DNA from: Vitellaria paradoxa
Taxonomy: Eukaryota; Streptophyta; Magnoliopsida; Ericales; Sapotaceae
Direction: 5' to 3'
Assembly: GCA_019916065.1 (NCBI GenBank)
Contig: CM034237.1
Location: 21,411,752-21,475,751 of the forward strand
DNA: 64,000 nt
Shown: positions 39,078 through 49,653 of the stretch, one piece after another
Layout of the letters: every line of letters begins with the position of its first letter
How positions within the stretch are numbered: the stretch's first letter is position 1
Notes under the pieces: generated by a model
What the model saw: the letters and a program-made list of their open reading frames with translations, nothing else
The model's database searches: none
Told to the model about the DNA's origin: nothing
Made by a program: the position numbers and the translations under genes

Positions 39078-39953
39078 TGAAATTAACTTATTCATTTATG
39101 TATTATGAATATTTAAAACTCTATAAATTTTTTTACTGATTTAATTTTAGAGGAATTGAAATAATATTTTTATTTTTATTTTTTTCATTTCATATATATA
39201 TATATATATATTTGTCTGAAAATAAATACAATCATTAAGCTTCCGTTTGGTAACCTTTTTGACACCCTGCCATGTTCCAGTGGTTGATTCTAAAGGCCGT
39301 GCATTGTGTGTAAGCTGCAAATATTTGCCACAACACGAGAATCTCTGAGGTCACTAATAAATGATTAGGCACACCACACAATTGTACTCCAAAAAAATCA
39401 TAAAATGTAATATAATATACTTATAAAATTATTAAAAATATATATATAATTATATTAAATTAAAATCAATAAAATTTAGCACAATTTAAATCAATTTTTG
39501 GATATATTAATGCAGGGGATCACTTGGCAGCAAATGAGCCTAAATGGAATCTCTATGTTGCCGTCCTTTTTATTACAATGGGGCAATTGGAAACACCTTG
39601 GGTCATTTAGAAATTTAATTTTTAGTAATTTTTAATATTTTTTGCCAAAAATTAGTAGTTGAAATTTTTGATTTTTTGTTAAAGAAAGTAGTAATTTTTA
39701 GTAACTTTTAGTAACTGTTGATAATTTTTGAGTGTTTAGTAAAATTTCTATTAATTTTGAGTAACTTTTGACAATTTTTTGTGTGTTTAGTAAATGGATT
39801 GAATATGAGTTCATGAGTTTGTACTAACCCGTGTTCAACCCGCCTATATTCAATTCGCCTTTTAAATAAGTCGGTTTGGGTTACACCCATTTAACTTTTA
39901 ATCCGTTTAAACCAGTCATCAATCCACCCAACTTACCCATTTTGCCACCTCTA
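38752..39953. mobile_element. hAT-like non-autonomous element, 1.2 kb
   Basis: Inverted ends taggggtggcac and tttgccacctcta; flanks attgtggc (38744-38751) and gttgtgac (39954-39961) match at 6 of 8 positions, the 8-bp duplication size of hAT elements. No transposase. Contains a (CT)n(TA)n microsatellite at 39044-39077 and clustered agtaacttttag motifs at 39610-39790. Confidence 0.75.
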
Positions 39954-41170
39954 GTTGTGACATTTTTTAAGAATAATATTGAATTGCAAGTAAATTATTG
40001 TGATTTCATAACGCTTTATAAAAGAATATCACCCTTCACCTATTAACTGTAACATTTTTAAGAAATATCATTAACTAACAAATATATTGTGGTGGTTTAA
40101 TGACAATTTAGTAAAATATATCACTGTTTATTGGACAATAGTTGTGACACTTTTAAGAAATATCATCAAATCCCAAATAAAATTTAGTTATTTAAGGGAA
40201 CTTTATTAGATATTTAGCAATTGTGGCATTAAAAAAAAAAGTGACATTCAACCATGTAGGTATTAAAATATTTTAATATAAAATAAATAAAAAATACAAT
40301 ATATATTGCATTTTGCAAAGTGTAATACAAATATTTTATTGTACTCATACTCTGTTTTAGGAAAACACAATAAATAATATAAACATAAGATTACATCTTT
40401 GCATATAAGTTGCTACTTAATTACATGAAAGAAAAAATTATGAAATCAAGTTAGTAAAATAAATAAAGCCTTATAAACAACATATTGGATAGTTATTTTA
40501 TCATTTAAATCTTATATAGTTATAAAACTTGTTAAGACCAAAAAATTTTTCTAATTATTTTTTATATTAATATTAAATTTCTAGAATTTATAATTTTATT
40601 TAAATCCGATTTGAATTTTATTTAAAAATATAAAATTTTACTTGAATTAATTATGCTTGGGTCTATTAATATTTATATATATATATATGTATTTATATAA
40701 TATATATTGGTAGAGGAGAGGAGGAATGAACATTCACGGGGTAGCCTAGGGGGTTGCCAGGAATAATAAATGTATTTGGTACATATGTGAAGTTGGTGAC
40801 TTAGGAATTGATGACCATTTAAGAGCGGAGAGGGGAAGAGAATGTAAATACGGGAATTTGAGGTAATAAATCTATGAGTAAATGTAGAGCATGAACCCGA
40901 TGAGGGAAGGCCCTTTCAAATGTGTATAGAAACCCTCATCTTGATTCTTTTTTTTTTTTAATCATTTATAGGACTCCTATACACTTTATTATTTTTTTCT
41001 CTGTGCAAGTGAGAGAGAGAGAGAGAGAGTGAACAACTGTGTCAACTCATCTCTGTTCGAAGTGAACGGATGGAATAGTCGAAAAGTGAAAATAGAAAGA
41101 AGTAACTTGAGTTGTAGTTTTTCAGAGAATATATATACATTTACCAACATATATATTCTAAGATAGTTGG

Positions 41171-41315
41171 GGTTGTATTTATAAGATTTTTTTTATCATG
41201 CCAAATATATATAGATATATATGTATCTTAAGTATACATGTAAAGGGTAGAATGATTAATTGAATACTTAATTTAGGGTTGTATTTATAAGATTTTTTTT
41301 TATCATGCCAATACA

Positions 41316-41346
<31 letters not shown>

Positions 41347-41392
41347 TGAGTGATACATGTAAGGGGTAGAATGATTAATTGAATACTTAATA
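41171..41392. repeat. 106-bp tandem duplication private to the 5' LTR
   Basis: ggttgtatttataag recurs at 41277, and both copies end gaatgattaattgaatactt. The right LTR has one copy (near 50359-50450). Confidence 0.88.
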
Positions 41393-42471
41393 TGTATATA
41401 TGTAAATACATATTAATGGTTTTGCACTGCATATATATAAATTCATATTTATATTTTGTTGCTAGCACAATAGGGTAAGGATTAAAGTTTAATAATTAAA
41501 TGTGTATTTACACCTACAGATGCTTTGATTTAAATTTATTTATGATTTTGAGTTGTATATATAATATGCAGATACGAGATGATGCCTTAATTGATTTATA
41601 TACATAAATTTTCACTCAATTAATAAAAGATAAATTATAATAATGGTAACCGGTTTGAAACATCATACTATTATGTTTTATTTAATTGTTTATATTTATA
41701 TCTCTTTATTCATTGTTTAATGTTATGGCTTTTATGTCATAATTGCAAGCTCTAAAGGAACTCATTATAGGAGTTGGAATGCTCTTGTGTAAATTATTTG
41801 AGCATTTTGTATTAATTAGATTGAGACTATATATATATATATATATAATGTAATTTGGACAATTGGACATGTATTTTGAAATTTAGAGATTTAAATTTTA
41901 ATTAGATGAGTGAATTATAATTTTGTGAAATAAAAGAAAATTTCACAATATTTAAATAGAAAGGGAAAATAAAGGAGAATTTTAGAGATATATGTATTAT
42001 TTTTTATTAAATAATAAATAAATAAAAATTCCCATACGGTTAATTAAATCTGATTGAAATGCATCCTTTGAGTACTTTATCATATGATATTACGTTGAAC
42101 TTGATTATTATGTTAAAGACGTGCATGCACCACGCAATATGAAACTTAGGCCCCGAAGTCATATTATTTCATACAATTTAATAAAAAAAATGGATAAACA
42201 CAAGAAACTGGATTTAGGGTAAACCTAGTGTATGATATGTTGATTAATGATAATGTTATGATTGAGATTGATATTTTGTTATTGGAATTATAGAGGGTAT
42301 TAAAAGAGTAGGTACTAGTGCCCAAAGGTTAAAAGTCCTAAAACTTGCACATGATTGGTTATTGTTACCTGTAGGCTAATAATCTACAAATTGTGTCATA
42401 TGATTTAATATCTCTTATATTATACCAAGATTGCGAGACCAAATACCTATTAAGGCAAAATATATTAGATT

Positions 42472-42675
42472 GGGACTGTAAGACCAGTGGCCACTGAGTG
42501 GCATGAGATTTTACATCTAGGACTGCAGGACCGGTTATATCGTATGGCTAAAGCCTAAGGAGTTATTTGGAGTGGGACTGCAAGAGCAGTGGCCATTAAG
42601 TGGCGTGACATTATACATTTAGGGTTGCAGGACCAGTTGTACCCCATAGCTAAGGCCTAGCGAGTTATTTTTGGG
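42472..42675. repeat. 102-bp duplication shared by both Gypsy-3 LTRs
   Basis: gggactg...agtggcc...tggc recurs at 42574; the same pair exists at about 51700-51885 in the 3' LTR. Confidence 0.85.
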
Positions 42676-43289
42676 TTTAGTTCTGTGGCCACAAATTAAA
42701 CTTGCAGCGTACCTAATCCATAATATTGCTATGATGTGAATGTTTTCATATGATATGATGTGAAATTAGTAAAGCATGAGATTGAGGAATCATAGCTAAG
42801 AAACTATTCATATAGAACTATCAAAATATATATATTAGGATTATGGACTATTTTGAGATTGATATATTAAACTTAAATAAAATAATTTAAGAGTTATTTA
42901 CTTAGCATGATGGAAAATATTTTATAAACACTTTCTGAGCACACATGGATTTAGTGCTCACCCCTACTATAGTTGGTAATACGGGGTTTGATACTCGTGA
43001 TGGACCAATAGGTTAGCTAGCCATTATGGATTGTTATAGTTGAATGATCAATTTTACTTTGCATTCCAACATTTTGAATTGTAATGTAATTAAGTACTGA
43101 TTTGGGCCCATATTTGTGGCATGGTTATGTAACCTTTTAGGGCATTTTTAAGATGTTTGAATATTTAAGAAATTGAATATTGGTTTATTTTATTCGCTTC
43201 TGCTCTGATATGGTATACTTTGCACGATTAGATGTTTATTTATAGATTTTGTCCCCATGTCCTTAGGTCGTGGATTGTAGGGCATGACA

Positions 43290-43920
43290 GCTTAATATCA
43301 GAGCCTAAGTTTAGAAATACATAGAGATAGTGAGAGATCTTGTGATTTTAGAGTTATGTGGTTCGGTATGTGTTTTGTGTGATTTAATTCACAAGAACTA
43401 CTTGAGATGCTAACATTTTGAACTTGTGCTAGTGGTTGGAGCCAAAGGTTGCTCAAAGTCATGGGGCTAAGGCAGGTGTAGGCGGTGGGCATGGTGTACA
43501 GGCTATAGCAAGCTATGGTCATGAATTTTAAGCTTGTGTAAACCAGAAATTTTCTGTTGATTATGTTCACCGTCGACCAGAATTAGCCCGTGAACAAGGA
43601 TTTAATATTAGGGCAGAGTTTGAGGTTCTGCCTAAAGTGGCTCCAACAATACAAAACAAGAAGGTTTGGTCTGGACAACCTTTAGTTTAGATGTTAGGGG
43701 TTTTTGTTTGCAACACTTTTATGCAGTAGATGGTTATGGCCATGATAGTTTTGATTGGAAGTGGGCAGATGGGACCTCCACCTACTACTAGTCAGCCAGC
43801 ATGGTAAGAATGTCATCCCATAGACAGATAACAAAAGCAAAAAAAGGCAGAGACAGGGACAAAGACCTAGTGGGTTATAGGCACAGCGATACTAGTAAGG
43901 GAAATTTCAGGGAATGATTA
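43290..43920 (+). pseudogene. Gypsy-3 primer site and gag remnant
   Basis: aatatcagagcctaag at 43296 resembles the initiator-Met site. Only about 630 bp lie between LTR and protease, less than a normal gag, and no gag fold or CCHC box can be read. Gag is mostly deleted. Confidence 0.6.
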
Positions 43921-43939
43921 TTAGTCTTCTCATGATTTC

Positions 43940-44100
43940 ATTATGTTGAAGATGGACAATTTTGACATAATACTCAATATAGATTAGTTGGTGGCCTACC
44001 GAGTGCTTATAGATTGTCCTAAGGGACGTGTAACCTTGCATACTCCCAAGGGAGATATGATAAAGTTTACAAAGGATCCCTACAACCCTCGAACTCTGCC
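43940..44100 (+). pseudogene. Gypsy-3 protease C-terminal part
   Basis: MDNFDIILNID, a stop, then LVAYRVLIDCPKGRVTLHTP: the conserved end of a chromovirus protease. Confidence 0.75.
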
Positions 44101-44179
44101 TTTTTCTAGATGGGCAAAGATGAATGGATATTTGTTGTTTGTTTGCCAGCATAACAATACAGGATGAGGCATAAGGTGC

Positions 44180-45300
44180 GGCTAAGTTACAGTTTTGAAT
44201 TTCTAGAGGTATTCCTAGAAGATTTGTTTGGATTGCCACCAAAAAGGGAGATGGAATTTGCAAATTGACTTGGCTTTAAGGACTAAGCCCACATCCATTG
44301 CCCCTTATTGATTGGCACCACTAGAGCTAACTGAGTTGAAGGCTTAAATTGAGAGGTTTATCAAACCACCAAACACATCTCTATGGGGTACACCAGCGTT
44401 GCCTACCGCAAAGAAGGATGGCATGCTTAGGATGTGCATTGACTATAGAAAATTGAATAGTCACCATTAAGAACCAGTATTTATTACCTAGGATTGATGA
44501 ACTTTCTGATCAGTGTAAGGTGTCAATGTGTTTCTCAAAGATTGATTTAAGATATGTTATCACCAATTAAGGGTTAGATTAGAGAATATCCGTAAGACAG
44601 CATTCAAAAATCAGTATAGCCATTAGAAGTTCCTAGTTATGCCTTTTAGGTTGGCAAATGCACTAATAGTATTTAAAAATTTGATGAATCGAGTGTTCAG
44701 TAAATTTTTGGATCAGTTTGTGGTTGTTTTTATGGATGACGTGCTCGTTTACTCGTAATTTAAAAATGAGCATGAGAAGCAACTGTATATTGTACTTCAA
44801 ACTTTGAAGGACCATCGGTTGTATGCCAAATTCAGTAAGTGTGAATTTTTGCTCCAAAAGGTGAAATTACTACGATATGTTGTATCAAGTGAGGGTGTTG
44901 CAGTGTATCCATCGAAGGTTGAGGTAGTTATAAACTGATTGAGGCTAACGACTGTGTTTGAAATCTGTAGGTTCCTAGGGCTGCTAGGATATTGTCGAAG
45001 ATTTATGCTGGATGTTTCACGGCTAGCTGGTCTAATGATGAGGTTGATTCAAAAGAGAGTTAAATTTGTGTGGAATAAAGCATCTGAGTGTTCATTCCAA
45101 GAATTGAAGAAGAGATTGACGACTGTTCTAGTACTTATGTTCCCAAAAAGAAGACTGGGGTATACGGTCTATTATCACGCATCAAAGGAAGGTCTGGGGT
45201 GTATGTTAATGCAAGACAGTAAGGTAGTTGCTTATGGATCTGAACAGTTGAAGACTCGTGATAAGAACTAACCAGCCTATGATCTTAAGTGGCAATAGTC
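44180..45300 (+). pseudogene. Gypsy-3 reverse transcriptase and RNase H
   Basis: Starts near [25 protein letters not shown] is readable. The catalytic F-M-D-D box is intact at 44729-44740 and is followed by VLVYS and a stop. The open piece 44939-45271 gives FLGLLGYCRRFMLDVSRL, then FVWNKASECSFQELKKRL and the RNase H start YYHASKEGLGCMLMQD. Multiple stops and shifts. Confidence 0.87.
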
Positions 45301-45829
45301 ATCTTTACACTCAAAAGTAAGAAGCACTATCCTTATAGAAAAAAGTTTGAGGTATTCTCCAACTATAAAAGATTGAAGTACATCTTCACTTAGAAGGATC
45401 TTAATTTGAGGTAGAGAATATAGGCAAAGTACGTGGAGAATTTTAACTTCAACTTGTATACTATATGGGTAAGGCCAACATGGTTGTAAATGCCTTGAGC
45501 TAGAAGACTCAAGCTACCTTGGTGAGCATGGCAATATGGGAATAGAGGATGATGGACAATTTGGGAAAGTTTGAGCTAAACTATTAGGAGGCTATAAATT
45601 AAGCAGTGCTGTGTTCTGCTATAGTACAACCTACCATATTAAGCCGAGTCATAGAGGTTCAAAGTACAAATGCTAAGGCTAATGATTATCAAGAACGGAT
45701 GGATAGCGATGAGGATATACCTAGTTAGATGACAAGATCGGATGGAGGATTACGATTTTAGGGAAAATTATTTGCACCTTTTTAGTTAGGGATATAATTA
45801 TAAGACAGTTTCACCCTACCAGATTTGTA

Positions 45830-46428
45830 GTACATCCTAGAGGCACAAAGATGTATCAAGATCTCTGCCATTACGATCCCTGCCATCAATTCTTCTGGAT
45901 TGGGATAAAAAGAGACGTGACCAAATTTGTAAGCAAGTATTTGACCTGTCAACAAGTGAAAGCAGAGCATTAAAGACCAGCAGGATTGCTGTAGCCATTA
46001 CCGATCTCAGAGTAGAAGTAAGAGACCATTGCAATGGACTTTGTCACAGGATTGCCTAAATCTCCTAAGAAGCATGATATCATTTGGGTGGTAATGGATA
46101 GGTTGACTTAGCACACTTCTTGCTAATTTATTTGACTGACTCCATAGATAGTCTGGCTAGACTGTACATCAGGGAGATAGTAAGATTACATGGGGCTCCA
46201 GTGTCGATTGTGTCAACTTGGTATCCCAGATTCACATCTCATTTCTGGCAGAGCCTTTAGCAAGCCATAGGTACATAGTTGATGCCTAGCACTACCTACC
46301 ATCCTTAGACAAATAGGAAGTATGAACATACCATTCAAATTCTAGAGGACATGCTACAAACATGTGTGTTGGACTTTCAGGGTAGCTAGGAGCTGTATCT
46401 TTTGTTGGTGGAGTTTGCACATAATAAC
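45830..46428 (+). pseudogene. Gypsy-3 integrase, part before the solo LTR
   Basis: HPRGTKMYQDLCHYD, FVSKYLTCQQVKAEH (HHCC zinc end) and AMDFVTGLPKSPKKHDIIWV (first catalytic Asp) are readable. The later catalytic residues are only partly preserved. Reading stops at the solo-LTR target site. Confidence 0.82.
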
Positions 46429-47325
46429 TGTCACGCCCCTAACTTAATTGTCCGGGACGGACAGCATGGGAATATGGGAACAAAATAAATTAAATAAAAA
46501 CTTATGCTAAGGTTGAGTTTCAATCAATAACAACCATCAGAACAAGTAAATACATTCCTCATTCCTATATGAAATAAATAAACATCGTTAATCGCGATCA
46601 ATTTAAGGCCACACCTTGGTGACTAAATTTAAGACTGACATAGCCACATAGGTCTTATCAACAAAAATGCAATCTCATATATAAATTGACTTTGTGACCC
46701 ACATCCCTAGGTCATACATAAAGGGGAATACGAACATCTCAATATAAGTAAAATTCCATAACAGATCAATCTATCGATCTCAACTCAGCTCATGCTGGCT
46801 ATTTCCTAGCCTCGTCGAATCACTCGTAATATAGATAGAGTAAATTAACCAGCCCATTAGGTAGAACCATACAAGTGTGTTCTAATGAATATGCTCAAAC
46901 ATACAATATAACTCACAATAATAGCAACCAAACATAATATAAAATGCACATGTCATATTATGCAATGCAAACATCTTATAAAAATGCATATGTAATGTAA
47001 TGCAATTATTCAATTCCCATCTACTCAAACCTTATCCATAGTTAAGACCGAACTCAGGTCACTTTTGCTTGAGTTGCCTATGTATCCTATATCAGGAATC
47101 AGGTTATCGTAGTTCTTATTTTTATATCCCTTATTTCATGACCAAACTCATGATCAAAATAAGTATCCCTACATCTCATCAATAAATGTAACAATCACAT
47201 TATCTCAATATATATATATATAAACCAAATGGAAACCGTGTTGCACCCCAATTGGTGTAAGACTCAGTGAAACTGTGTCACACCCCGTGGCTCGTCTGCT
47301 AGGGAACTGTGTTACACTCCTAGTC

Positions 47326-47395
47326 AGGCATCCGCTTATCTTAAGCAAGCATCCACTCATTTCAAGCAGGCATCTGCTCATCTCAAGCAGGGTTC
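47326..47395. repeat. 21-bp tandem repeat in the solo LTR
   Basis: Three units starting aggcatc/aagcatc/aggcatc, each ending aagc. On the minus strand the 21-bp period keeps a 7-residue repeat (like LLEMSGC) open within a 71-codon frame; this is probably not a gene. Confidence 0.88.
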
Positions 47396-47894
47396 GGTTA
47401 CAATCCAGAGTAAATCCCATAATATCTTACTTCAATATTAATGCCCAACTCCAAATGATTAATCTTTAGTCATATATATATATATATCGATTGGGAATCA
47501 TCTGATATTTTCAAAATCTCATTTTCTCATTTTTCTCAAATTGCGAACCCAGTCTACATGTATAACTCGTGACTCGGCACGTCACAATATAAATGTGGCA
47601 CTCTTAGCCAATTAATATCCTCAACATAGACCAGATGGTGCTACCCCAACTCGAATGCACATGATATGCTCAATCATATATAATAATTCTCTTCAAGAAT
47701 TCACAACATTAACAAGACATACTATATGTTAAGTCATCAATTATGTTTCATATAATTCCATCATCAATTATGTCTGATTTAATCATATATATAGTAATTC
47801 TTTTCCACAATTATTAACATAAAACAAAGCATACCTTAAAATCTCAAAATTTACAGTTTTTCTAATGTCTTTCTAATTATGTAACATCAACTAT

Positions 47895-48115
47895 AATTTT
47901 CCACGACTCTAGGGGCAACATTATGATCCTCCCCAATTTTTTAGGGGTAAAATTGTAATTTTTCTAAACTTTAAGGGCCATTTTGTAATTATTTAAACCT
48001 TTGGGGTCCATTTTGTAATCATTTAAACTCTTGGGGAATCACTTTGTAATTATCCAAAACTTTAGGGGTCAATTTGTGATTATCTAAAAGTTTTGGGCCC
48101 AAATGGTAATATCTC
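47895..48115. repeat. Degenerate ~30-bp repeat in the solo LTR
   Basis: About six units of a taggggtcaatttgtaatt-type motif (ttggggtccattttgtaat and similar). Confidence 0.8.
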
Positions 48116-48950
48116 TAATTATTTTCTCGATTCTTTTCTTTTTTTTTCTTTTTTCTTTTTCTTTTTATTTTTCCCGTTTCTTTTCCAGTGAACGCCCAGT
48201 GAAATGGCTTTCAATTTCGGACTGACTTCTCATTGCCAATCTAAATTTAATCACTTCCACACAAAATTAACATATAGAAATTTATCCTAAAATCTATATA
48301 TATCATTTATATAATTATCATAACTCAAAAGTATGAAAAAATTCAACACATATACGCATACATATACACACCCGTATATATATACATATATATACACATC
48401 TAAAAAAATTTCACCAAATGAAGCATATAAATATACCAAAATGATCCTTGCAACGTCTAGAACACAAATATAGGTCCCACTTACTTCAAAGAGAAAAGGA
48501 AAAATAAAGAGATTTTAGTTTAAGTAACAAACCTTTCGACGTCGATTTCTCCCACCTCGAGCAAAATTACGCGAAACAGACACCATCGCAGCGTTCACGG
48601 CATCGAAAACTATCTGGATCTACCTTTCTTCCTTCTTAGATCCCTCTCTCTCTTTCCTCTCTTTTCCTCTCTCTATTTTCTCTCTCTCGCCGTGGTTTCC
48701 CCTAGAAACCCATGACTAAAGCCAAAAAAACCAAAAAGAAAGAAAGAAAAATTTTGAGGGAAAAGGGAAGAAGGAAAGAAGAGAAAAAGAAGGGGCTGGG
48801 CCCTTGGCCCAGTTTGTCCAACCCAACACTACTTCAAACTATTTTCAGTCTAGAAAAATAAAATAATTAAACTCTATCTCCAATTTAATATTTTATCAGC
48901 TCACAATAATATATAAATTGTCAAATTTAAATACTGGGTGTTACAATAAC

Positions 48951-49640
48951 AATTATCAGTCTAGCATTAATCTGGTGACTTATGAGGTATTATATAGTAG
49001 ATCATACAGATCTCATTTCTGCTGAGCAGAGGTTTGAGAGACAATTATACTAGGACTTGAGATGGATTGGGAAACGATAGAGAAAATAAAAATCACCCGA
49101 TAAAGGCTCGAGATAATGCATAGTCACCAAAAGAGTTATGTCGACCAGAGGCATAGGCCATTGGAGTTTGAGGTGGGAGACCATGTGTTTCTTAAACTCT
49201 CACCACATAAAGGACAATTTCAAGTTGGCCGCAAGGGTAGGCTTTCACTGAGGTTCATTGGGCCGTTCGATGTGTTGGCTTGAGTTAGTGAGGTGGAGTA
49301 CCGTTTAGCTGCACCGCTAAAATTGTTCGGGATACATGTAGTGTTCCGTGTATCTATGTTAAGGGAGTATAATCCTAATCCAGCTCATGATTTGGATTAA
49401 GGAGAGCTTGTGGTAGATTTAGATATCTCTTGCAAGGTAGAGCTTGTAAGAATTTTAGATTCTCGCAAGCAATTCTCAGAGGGAAGATGATACCATTACT
49501 TCGAATGCTGTGGAAGCATCATTAGACAAAAGAATTGACTAGGGAGCGGGAGTTAGATATATGACATCACTATCTCAAGTTATTGGATTGAGCTTGATAT
49601 ATAATCTGTTATTATAATTTTCGAGGACGAAAATTTTTGT
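48951..49640 (+). pseudogene. Gypsy-3 integrase C terminus and chromodomain-like end
   Basis: Resumes after the solo LTR with VGDHVFLKLSPHKG, LRFIGPFDVLA (GPY/F-type module) and VEYRLAAPLKLFGIHVVFRV. Then DLDISCKVELVRILDSR matches the start of a chromodomain, but its aromatic-cage part is lost to stops. A chromodomain guides integration to heterochromatin in this family. Confidence 0.78.
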
Positions 49641-49653
49641 AAAGAGGGCAGGA

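Larger units (their letters stand above)
38488..40240 (+). mobile_element. One end of a CACTA (En/Spm-like) transposon with subterminal repeats
   Basis: Begins CACTACAACAAAAATC, the CACTA terminal inverted repeat, followed by degenerate subterminal units such as gttgtggcattt...aag and aatgaca(c/a)ttt at 38634-38750 and 39954-40230. The opposite end (..TTTTTGTTGTAGTG) was not found before the next element, so the right side is missing or decayed. A hAT-like element splits it. Confidence 0.72.
40530..43289 (+). repeat. Gypsy-3 5' LTR (2.76 kb)
   Basis: Aligns along its length with 49654-52525. It contains an element-specific 106-bp tandem duplication (41171-41392) not found in the right LTR, and a 102-bp duplication (42472-42675) present in both LTRs and so older than the insertion. 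Several (TA)n tracts. Confidence 0.92.
46429..48945 (-). mobile_element. Solo LTR (2.5 kb) inside Gypsy-3 integrase
   Basis: TGTCACGCCCC...GGTGTTACA with perfect target duplication ataac (46424-46428 and 48946-48950). Read on the minus strand it starts TGTAACACCC and ends GGGGCGTGACA, the hallmark ends of large Gypsy LTRs. There is no internal region or second LTR, so it formed by LTR-LTR recombination. It contains a 21-bp tandem repeat (47326-47388) and a ~30-bp degenerate repeat (47895-48115). Confidence 0.92.

Noticed and set aside
47205..47420. 71-codon minus-strand frame with a Leu/Cys/Ser heptad-like repeat
   Set aside because: The repeat is a by-product of a 21-bp DNA tandem repeat inside a solo LTR; there is no start context or homologous domain.
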